Below are positions 54,299-64,000 of a stretch of DNA of 64,000 bases, one piece after another. The translations under genes were made by a program, and so were the position numbers. Each line of letters opens with the position of its first letter. Position 1 is the first letter of the stretch. The DNA comes from Planctomycetota bacterium (GTDB taxonomy: Bacteria; Planctomycetota; Planctomycetia; Pirellulales; Thermoguttaceae), in the NCBI GenBank assembly GCA_030612765.1, contig JAUWNG010000002.1, forward strand, positions 1-64,000, given 5' to 3'. Below the pieces are notes generated by a model, which was given only the letters and a program-made list of their open reading frames with translations, was not told the origin of the DNA and did no database searches.

Positions 54299-57200
54299 CT
54301 ACTCCTCTTTGTTCGATGGCGCTTCCTCGTCGATGAACAAGCCCTCCAGCGAGGTGACGGCGGTTTGAGGCGCGGCCTCGGCAATCGAGCCGTTGCCCTG
54401 ATCGACCGGCGGCGGGGCGGCCGCGACTTGCTCGACTTCCGGTTTTTCGGGCGTTTCCAAGAGCGGGAAATGACGGGCCAAAACGTCTTCCTTCTCGGCC
54501 GTCAAGGTTTCCAACGCCTGCGGACGGATGCGGACCTCGGATTGCTGGAAGGTGTGGAAGCCGGTACCGGCCGGCACCAGGTGGCCGAGGATCACGTTCT
54601 CCTTCAGGCCCACCAGCGGATCGACCTTGCCGGCCAGCGAGGCCTCGGTCAACACCTTGGTGGTCTCCTGGAAGCTGGCGGCCGATATGAAGCTCGAGCT
54701 TTGCACCGCGGCCTTTGTGATGCCCAGCAGTTGGGTGCTGGCGGTGGCCATTGTCGGCTTGCTCCCCTTAACCGTCTCGCCGTCGAGGGCCTCGATCTGA
54801 GCGTTGACCTGTTCCACGACGTTGATCGGAACGATCGCTCCCAGCTCGAAATCGCCGTCCCCCTTCTCGGTGATTTTCAGGCACTTGGCCAATTCCTGGT
54901 TGACGGTGCGGAACTCGAACTTGTCCATCACGCTGCCGGGCAGCAAGGTAGTGTCGCCGATCGACTCGACGTAGACCTTCCGCAGCATTTGGGAGGCGAT
55001 GATCTCGATGTGCTTGTCGTTGATCTCCACCCGCTGACTGCGGTAGACGTTCTGGATTTCGCGGGTGAGGTATTGTTGGACGGCCTCCTCGCCGGAGATG
55101 CGTAGGATGTCGTGTGGCACCAGCGGCCCGTCGACCAATGCCTCGCCCGCCCGGACGAAAGTACCCGAGTGGACCCGCAAGTGTTTGCCGTGGGCGACGA
55201 GGTGTTCGCGTTCGATGCCGGCCTCGCTTTTGACGACAATGGTCCGTTTTCCGCGGCGTTTTTCGCCGAGGATTTCCACCACCCCGTCGATCTCGGCGAT
55301 CACGGAGGGATCCTTTGGCTTGCGGGCCTCGAAGATTTCCGTTACCCGCGGCAGACCGCCGGTGATGTCCTGGGTGCCGGAGACCTCGCGGGGCGTCTTG
55401 GCCAACACGATGCCGGCCGAAATGGTCCTCCCTTCCTGGACCTCGATATTGGCCTTTTCGGGCAGGTAGTAGAAGTCGAGAATCTTGCCGTTTGGGTCTT
55501 CCAGGACAATCTGCGGGTGCAGGTCGCCCTTGTATTCCGTGATGATGACGCGGACGTGGCCGCTGGGATCCTTTTCCGTGCGGATGGTTTCGCCGTCGAT
55601 GATGTCCTCGTAGCGTACCTTTCCGCCCACTTCAGCCAGGATGGGGATGCTGTGCGGATCCCATTGGCAGAGCACCGTTCCGGGTTGGACCTCCTGGTTT
55701 TCCTCGGCCAACAGGTTTGCACCCGCGGGGACTTCGTACTTTTCGAGTTCCCGACCTCTGGGATCGAGCAGGAGGACTTCGCCGTTGCGGGTCAGCACGA
55801 CTTGCTGTCCTTCGTCGTTGCGGACGACTTTCATGCGGGTGAACTGGACCACGCCGCCTTTCTTGGCGCGGATTTCGCTTTCCTCGACGGCGCGGGCCGC
55901 CGTGCCGCCGATATGGAACGTACGCATGGTCAACTGCGTGCCAGGCTCGCCGATGCTCTGGGCGGCAATGATTCCCACCGCCATGCCTTGCTCGACCAGC
56001 GCGCCGGTGGAAAGGTCCATGCCGTAGCACAGCGCACAGACGCCAAGCGAGGCGTCGCAGGTCATCGCGCTACGGACTTGGATCTTCTCCAGGCCCATCT
56101 CTTCGATCTTCCGGGCGATCTCCATCGTGATCAGTTCGTTTTCGCGGACGATCACCTCGTCGGTGATTGGGTTGACGATGTTAGTCCGGATTACGCGGCC
56201 CTTGATCGAGTCCGCCAGGCTGACTTCGACCTTCTCGCCGCGGTAGATCACTCCCTTGGTGAGTCCTTGGGTGGTGCCGCAGTCATGCAGGGTGATGACC
56301 ACGTTTTGGGCCACGTCGGCCAGTTTGCGGGTAAGGTAGCCGGAGTCGGCCGTTTTCAAGGCCGTATCGGCCAGACCCTTCCGGGCACCGTGGGTGGAAC
56401 TGAAGTATTCCAGAACGGTAAGCCCTTCGCGGAAGTTCGCCTTAATCGGCGTTTCGATGATCTTGCCCGAGGGCTTGGCCATCAAACCGCGCATGCCGGC
56501 CAACTGACGGATTTGCTCCACGCCGCCGCGGGCACCGGAGTGGGCCATCAAGAAAATCGGATTTACATAGCCGGGGAAGCGGCGGTCGTTCTCCAATTCC
56601 TGCATCATCTCGGTGGTGATCTGTTCGCGGGCGTGGGTCCAGGCGTCGAGCACCTGGTTGTAGCGCTCACCCTCGGTGATGATGCCGCGCTGGTAGAGCT
56701 TAAGTATCCGAAGGACCGATTTTTCGGCCGTCGCGATGATCTTCGTCTTGTTCGGCGGCGTGATAAGGTCGTCGGTGGCGAAGCTCAAACCGGAAAGTGT
56801 GCTTTGGCGGAAACCGACGCGGTTGAGAATGTCCAACAGGTCGATGGTCTTTCGCCGGCCGAGGATCTCGTGGCAGTCGGAGATCACCCCGGCCAAATCG
56901 CTTGACCGCAACGGGGTGTTGTAGTAGGGCATGCCTTCGGGGAGCGAACTGTTGAACAGCACGCGGCCGACGGTGGTTTGCACCAGTCCGCCCGGCTTGA
57001 CGCTCTGGTCTCCCTTGACGCGGCAGTTCTTCGGCAAACGCAAGGTGATCGAGGTGTGTGTGCCGACCACGCCCAGCGAATGCGCCAGCAGCACCTCTTC
57101 GACCGAGGCGAACTTCATGCCTTCCCCCTTGCTGCTGGGCAACGAGGCGGTGATGTAGTAGCAGCCCATCACCACGTCCTGCGAAGGGCTGATGATCGGC

Positions 57201-58687
57201 GCGCCGTTGGCGGGACTGAAAATGTTGTTCGTCGACATCAGCAAGGTGTGGGCCTCGACTTGGGCCTCGATCGACAGCGGCAAATGGACCGCCATCTGGT
57301 CGCCGTCGAAGTCGGCGTTAAAGCCCTTGCACACCAGCGGGTGGAGCTTGATGGCGTTTCCCTCGACCAGCACCGGCTCGAACCCCTGGATACCCATGCG
57401 GTGCAGCGTCGGGGCGCGATTCAGAAGCACGGGGTGGTTCTGGATCACCTCCTCCAGAATGTCCCACACCTCCTCGTCCTTCCGTTCCAACATCTTCTTG
57501 GCGCTCTTGATGGTGTCGGCGTGGCCGAGTTCCTTCAGACGGCGGATGATGAACGGCTGGTATAGCTCCAGCGCGATCTTCTTGGGCAGACCACACTGAT
57601 GCAGTCTGAGCGCCGGCCCGACGACGATCACGCTACGGGCGGAGTAATCGACGCGCTTACCCAGCAGGTTTTCGCGGAACCGGCCCTGCTTGCCCTTAAT
57701 CATGTCGGTCAGGGATTTCAACGGACGGTTGCTGCTGCCCAGCACCGGCCGCTTGCAGCGGTTGTTGTCGAACAAGGCGTCGACCGACTGTTGCAGCATC
57801 CGCTTCTCGTTGCGGATAATCACCTCCGGGGCATTCAGATCGACCAGCTTTTTCAGCCGGTTGTTCCGGTTGATGATCCGCCGATAGAGGTCGTTCAGAT
57901 CGCTGGTGGCGAAGTTGCCCGAGTCCAACAGGACCAGCGGGCGGAGATCGGGTGGAATCACCGGGACTACGTCGAGCACCGTCCACTCCGGCCGGTTGTC
58001 GCTGTCGCGGATCGCCTCGACGATCTTCAGCCGGTTGGTCAGGTCTTTCCGCTTTTGCTTGGAGTTGGTCTCGGCCAAATCCACGCGCAGGTCTTGCGAG
58101 AGTTTCACCAGGTCGAGGGCCACCAGCAGTTTGCGGATGGCCTCGGCACCCATGTCGGCTTCCCAACCGCCGTCGGGATATTGGGCGCGGGCGGCGCGGT
58201 ATTCCTCTTCGGTCAGCAACTGGCACACCTTCAGCGGCGTGCTGCCGTCGCTGCTGGTGACCACGTAGTCCTGAAAATAAACCACCTTTTCCAGGCTGGT
58301 GGTCTTCATGGCCAGCAGCGCGCCGAGCCGGCTGGGCATCGCCTTGAAAAACCAGATATGCACCACCGGCGCGGCAAGTTCGATGTGGCCCATCCGCTTG
58401 CGCCGTACGCGGCTGTGCGTGATCTTCACGCCGCAACGGTCGCAGATCATCCCCTTGTACTTCATCCCGCGGTACTTGCCGCAAGAACACTCCCAATCTT
58501 TTTCCGGTCCGAATATCCGCTCGCAGAACAGTCCGTCCTTCTCCGGCCGGTAGGTGCGGTAGTTGATCGTCTCCGGCTTCTTCACCTCGCCGAACGACCA
58601 GCTACGGATGTCGTGCGGCCGGGCGAGACTGATCTTCACCGACTTGTAATCGTTTATCCGATCGTATGTGCTTTCGCCGATACTCAC
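54299..58687 (-). CDS. rpoC: DNA-directed RNA polymerase subunit beta'
   Basis: The 1462-residue beta' subunit forms the catalytic centre of RNA polymerase. The absolutely conserved [12 protein letters not shown] magnesium motif is present, as are the N-terminal zinc finger cysteines ([16 protein letters not shown]) and the C-terminal zinc region ([13 protein letters not shown]). Length suits the non-insert bacterial form. The start is GTG at 58687 with AGGAG 8 bases upstream. It follows rpoB in the normal order, but a palindrome lies between them. Confidence 0.97.
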   Translation of the reverse strand: MSIGESTYDRINDYKSVKISLARPHDIRSWSFGEVKKPETINYRTYRPEKDGLFCERIFGPEKDWECSCGKYRGMKYKGMICDRCGVKITHSRVRRKRMGHIELAAPVVHIWFFKAMPSRLGALLAMKTTSLEKVVYFQDYVVTSSDGSTPLKVCQLLTEEEYRAARAQYPDGGWEADMGAEAIRKLLVALDLVKLSQDLRVDLAETNSKQKRKDLTNRLKIVEAIRDSDNRPEWTVLDVVPVIPPDLRPLVLLDSGNFATSDLNDLYRRIINRNNRLKKLVDLNAPEVIIRNEKRMLQQSVDALFDNNRCKRPVLGSSNRPLKSLTDMIKGKQGRFRENLLGKRVDYSARSVIVVGPALRLHQCGLPKKIALELYQPFIIRRLKELGHADTIKSAKKMLERKDEEVWDILEEVIQNHPVLLNRAPTLHRMGIQGFEPVLVEGNAIKLHPLVCKGFNADFDGDQMAVHLPLSIEAQVEAHTLLMSTNNIFSPANGAPIISPSQDVVMGCYYITASLPSSKGEGMKFASVEEVLLAHSLGVVGTHTSITLRLPKNCRVKGDQSVKPGGLVQTTVGRVLFNSSLPEGMPYYNTPLRSSDLAGVISDCHEILGRRKTIDLLDILNRVGFRQSTLSGLSFATDDLITPPNKTKIIATAEKSVLRILKLYQRGIITEGERYNQVLDAWTHAREQITTEMMQELENDRRFPGYVNPIFLMAHSGARGGVEQIRQLAGMRGLMAKPSGKIIETPIKANFREGLTVLEYFSSTHGARKGLADTALKTADSGYLTRKLADVAQNVVITLHDCGTTQGLTKGVIYRGEKVEVSLADSIKGRVIRTNIVNPITDEVIVRENELITMEIARKIEEMGLEKIQVRSAMTCDASLGVCALCYGMDLSTGALVEQGMAVGIIAAQSIGEPGTQLTMRTFHIGGTAARAVEESEIRAKKGGVVQFTRMKVVRNDEGQQVVLTRNGEVLLLDPRGRELEKYEVPAGANLLAEENQEVQPGTVLCQWDPHSIPILAEVGGKVRYEDIIDGETIRTEKDPSGHVRVIITEYKGDLHPQIVLEDPNGKILDFYYLPEKANIEVQEGRTISAGIVLAKTPREVSGTQDITGGLPRVTEIFEARKPKDPSVIAEIDGVVEILGEKRRGKRTIVVKSEAGIEREHLVAHGKHLRVHSGTFVRAGEALVDGPLVPHDILRISGEEAVQQYLTREIQNVYRSQRVEINDKHIEIIASQMLRKVYVESIGDTTLLPGSVMDKFEFRTVNQELAKCLKITEKGDGDFELGAIVPINVVEQVNAQIEALDGETVKGSKPTMATASTQLLGITKAAVQSSSFISAASFQETTKVLTEASLAGKVDPLVGLKENVILGHLVPAGTGFHTFQQSEVRIRPQALETLTAEKEDVLARHFPLLETPEKPEVEQVAAAPPPVDQGNGSIAEAAPQTAVTSLEGLFIDEEAPSNKEE

Positions 58688-58719
58688 TGGAAATACTCCT
58701 TGGGGGCGGAGGCTATGTT

Positions 58720-58797
58720 AGGGGCTCGGGACTCGGGGCTCGGGACTCGGGAAAGCAACTCATTCCCGAACCCCGAGTCCCGAGTCCCGAATCCCCC
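58720..58797. repeat. CTCGGGACTCGGG palindrome between rpoB and rpoC
   Basis: GGGGCTCGGGACTC and CTCGGGACTCGGGAA on the left pair with TTCCCGAACCCCGAGTCC and its repeat on the right, a stem of about 33 bases. Confidence 0.85.
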
Positions 58798-62511
<3,714 letters not shown>

Positions 62512-62599
62512 AAGGGATCGCCCTCCTCGGGGGAATTTCAGCGCGAACTCGACGCACGGCCGCGACCGGCGGTAGCGGAGAACCGGCAGTCGCGGGTTT

Positions 62600-62660
62600 G
62601 GGTGGCACTGGCGTCTCGCCAGTGCAGGCCGGAGCACGGGCAAGATGCCCGTGCCACCCA
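62600..62660. repeat. GGGTGGCAC palindrome between rplL and rpoB
   Basis: GGTGGCACTGGCGTCTCGCC on the left and GCCCGTGCCACCC on the right. Same family as 3084-3145. A CGCGACCGGCGGTAGCG segment similar to the one at 8047 lies next to it, at about 62562. Confidence 0.8.
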
Positions 62661-62719
62661 TCCGCGTTTATACAGGCCGCGACTTTTTGGCCACGGTTTT
62701 ACAGCGGAACGAGCAACGA

Positions 62720-63127
62720 TCACTTGAGAGAAACCGTGCCTCCAGCTTCCTCCAGTTCGGTCTTCAGTTTTTCGGCGTCTTCCTTGGAGAGTCCTTCCTT
62801 GATTTTGGCGGGCACGCTCTCGACCAGATCCTTGGCCTCCTTCAGCCCCAAACTGGTCACGGCGCGGACCACTTTGATGACGCCGATTTTCTTGTCGCCG
62901 AATCCTTCCAGGACCACGTCGAAGTCAGTCTTCTCGGCCGCGGCGCCGCCGCCGTCTTCGGCCGGAGCGGCCATCATCACCGCGCCGCCGGCGGCCGGTT
63001 TGATGTCGTGGACCTCTTCGAGATAGTCGCTGAGTTCCTTGGCTTCCTTAAGGGTCAAGCCGACGATCTTCTCGCCAAGCTCTTGGGATAACGCGGAAAA
63101 TTCGCGGGGTGCTGCGTCTGTCGCCAT
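62720..63127 (-). CDS. rplL: Ribosomal protein L7/L12
   Basis: A 135-residue stalk protein that recruits translation factors. The N-terminal dimer region ([15 protein letters not shown]), an Ala/Gly hinge with acidic residues and the C-terminal domain ([38 protein letters not shown]) are all visible. It is slightly longer than the E. coli protein (121). AGGACAG precedes the ATG. A 125 bp insertion lies between it and rplJ. Confidence 0.96.
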   Translation of the reverse strand: MATDAAPREFSALSQELGEKIVGLTLKEAKELSDYLEEVHDIKPAAGGAVMMAAPAEDGGGAAAEKTDFDVVLEGFGDKKIGVIKVVRAVTSLGLKEAKDLVESVPAKIKEGLSKEDAEKLKTELEEAGGTVSLK

Positions 63128-63186
63128 GACAACATCTGTCCTTTCTCACACTCGGATCAATTTGTAGGTAATACGAACTTGCCAAT

Positions 63187-63211
63187 AGCCGGCGGCTAAC
63201 AGCCGCCGGAG
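63187..63211. repeat. AGCCGGCGGCT hairpin between rplJ and rplL
   Basis: A ten-base stem around loop AAC. It is a sister of 39737-39761. It lies between the 125 bp element and rplL. Confidence 0.75.
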
Positions 63212-63221
63212 TGTATTCATG

Positions 63222-63346
63222 GTAACCGTTCACGGGGCAACCGTCATTCTGAGCGTAGCGAAGAATCTCGTACGAGATCGCGGCGCATGCGAGATTCTTC
63301 GCTACGCTCAGCAGTGACGATGTTTTCCCTACCCGTGAATGGTTAC
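63222..63346. mobile_element. 125 bp element with 9-base target duplication
   Basis: GTAACCGTTCACGGG at the left, CCCGTGAATGGTTAC at the right (one mismatch), flanked by GTATTCATG at 63213-63221 and 63347-63355. The inside has TCTGAGCGTAGCGAAG and its complement, the same core as 45413-45553 but with different ends. Confidence 0.93.
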
Positions 63347-63372
63347 GTATTCATGTCTGAAATATGTCGCCG

Positions 63373-63924
63373 CTACGCGGCGGCCGGCTCTTCAACGTCG
63401 CCGGCGTCCTCTTCCTCGCCTATTTGTTCGATTTGGCTTGCCAAGGCGCCGCCGACTGAGTCCAACTGACCGGCCAACGTCGCGCCCGGAGAAAGTATCT
63501 GCCCCGAAATGATACTCAATTGCTCTTCGCGGCTGGGCCATTTGCTGATCTGTTCGACGCGGGCGGCGTCGAGGCACTCGCCGTCCATCATCCCGCCACG
63601 CGCTTGGAAGGGGGAATACTCCTTGTCCTTGGCCAGCTTGGCGACTTCCTTGGCCAGGCTGACGATGTCCTCGGCGCCCCAGCAGATCGCCGCGGTGTTT
63701 TCCAAGCCGGCAAACAGGGGAGCCAGCGGAGTGCCTTCGGTGGCTCGTGCCGCCAGGCTGTTCTTCACCACCATCACATGGATGTTTTTGTCGCGCAACG
63801 ACGCCCTCAACCGCGAGTTGGCGTTGGCGTCCAACCCGATCATGTTCACCAACAAAGCGTCTTGGACGTTTCCCAGCCGCCCGCGGAGGTGTTCCGAAAC
63901 CAGATTTTTTACGTACTTGCTCAT
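63373..63924 (-). CDS. rplJ: Ribosomal protein L10
   Basis: A 183-residue protein that anchors the L7/L12 stalk to the large subunit. The N-terminus (MSKYVKNLVSEHLRGRL) and the region SRLRASLRDKNIHVMVVKNSLAARA match L10. The acidic tail (EEEDAGDVEEPAAA) is common in planctomycetes. It begins the rplJ-rplL-rpoB-rpoC cluster visible here; rplA would be expected just outside the window. The region upstream has TCAGTTG/TCAGTAG repeats (63931-63952). Confidence 0.94.
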   Translation of the reverse strand: MSKYVKNLVSEHLRGRLGNVQDALLVNMIGLDANANSRLRASLRDKNIHVMVVKNSLAARATEGTPLAPLFAGLENTAAICWGAEDIVSLAKEVAKLAKDKEYSPFQARGGMMDGECLDAARVEQISKWPSREEQLSIISGQILSPGATLAGQLDSVGGALASQIEQIGEEEDAGDVEEPAAA

Positions 63925-64000
63925 GGTAGTCAGTTGTCAGTAGTCAGTTGTCAGCGGCGTGGACACCCGGAGCTAAACGGGAATGATTTATATTTGCATT

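Noticed and set aside
54149-56905. Long plus-strand open frames opposite rpoC
   Set aside because: They mirror the codon structure of rpoC, have no ribosome sites and resemble no protein. The same applies to long frames opposite rpoB, pgk and the thioredoxin lipoprotein gene.

Overview
The window looks like a chromosome segment from a GC-rich planctomycete, probably Pirellulales-like. The evidence is a set of proteins typical of that phylum: a DUF1559 prepilin-like protein, a BBP7-type barrel protein, a LEPR-XLL surface protein, a PEP-CTERM protein, a DUF1570 lipoprotein and a solitary dnaA. No rRNA or tRNA gene was recognised.

Layout. 0.2-4.5 kb (minus): Gfo/Idh/MocA oxidoreductase, CPBP protease, pgsA, rimO. 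4.7-11.4 kb (plus): two related large membrane proteins with DUF4350/GldG-like domains, then cysK. 11.6-12.9 kb: a secreted protein built of Cys pentads (minus) and an Hpt protein. 13.1-18.3 kb (plus): RhaT-like transporter, DegT aminotransferase, UroD-family enzyme and FucI-like protein, a possible sugar or cyclitol cassette. 18.5-25.3 kb: divergent phosphoglycerate kinase, thioredoxin lipoprotein, LarA-like protein, yggS and yggU. 25.6-27.5 kb: TIR protein and orphan nucleotidyltransferase. 27.8-32.3 kb: AsmA-like protein, zinc-ribbon membrane protein, MBL hydrolase. 32.4-36.9 kb: an AT-richer restriction island with vsr, an unknown gene, an XRE controller, an HNH nuclease, a GmrSD-like DUF262/DUF1524 protein and a broken cytosine methyltransferase. 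37.9-39.4 kb: dnaA (minus). 40-52.6 kb: surface and export proteins, a CHAD protein and an IS110 remnant. 52.7-64 kb (minus): ispG, hicB with a decayed hicA, then rpoC, rpoB, rplL, rplJ.

The most striking feature is the density and variety of short palindromic insertion elements. Several can be delimited to the base: a family of exactly 128 bp elements flanked by CTAA/TTAG; a 141 bp element with 8 bp target duplication that split an IS110 transposase; a 125 bp element with 9 bp duplication between rplJ and rplL; and a 383 bp element with perfect 19 bp terminal repeats and 9 bp duplication abutting the dnaA stop codon. Some palindromes lie in frame inside proteins, and every junction of the rplJ-rplL-rpoB-rpoC cluster holds one. 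The restriction island has two operator-like palindromes between divergent genes, one covering a start site and the other a ribosome binding site.
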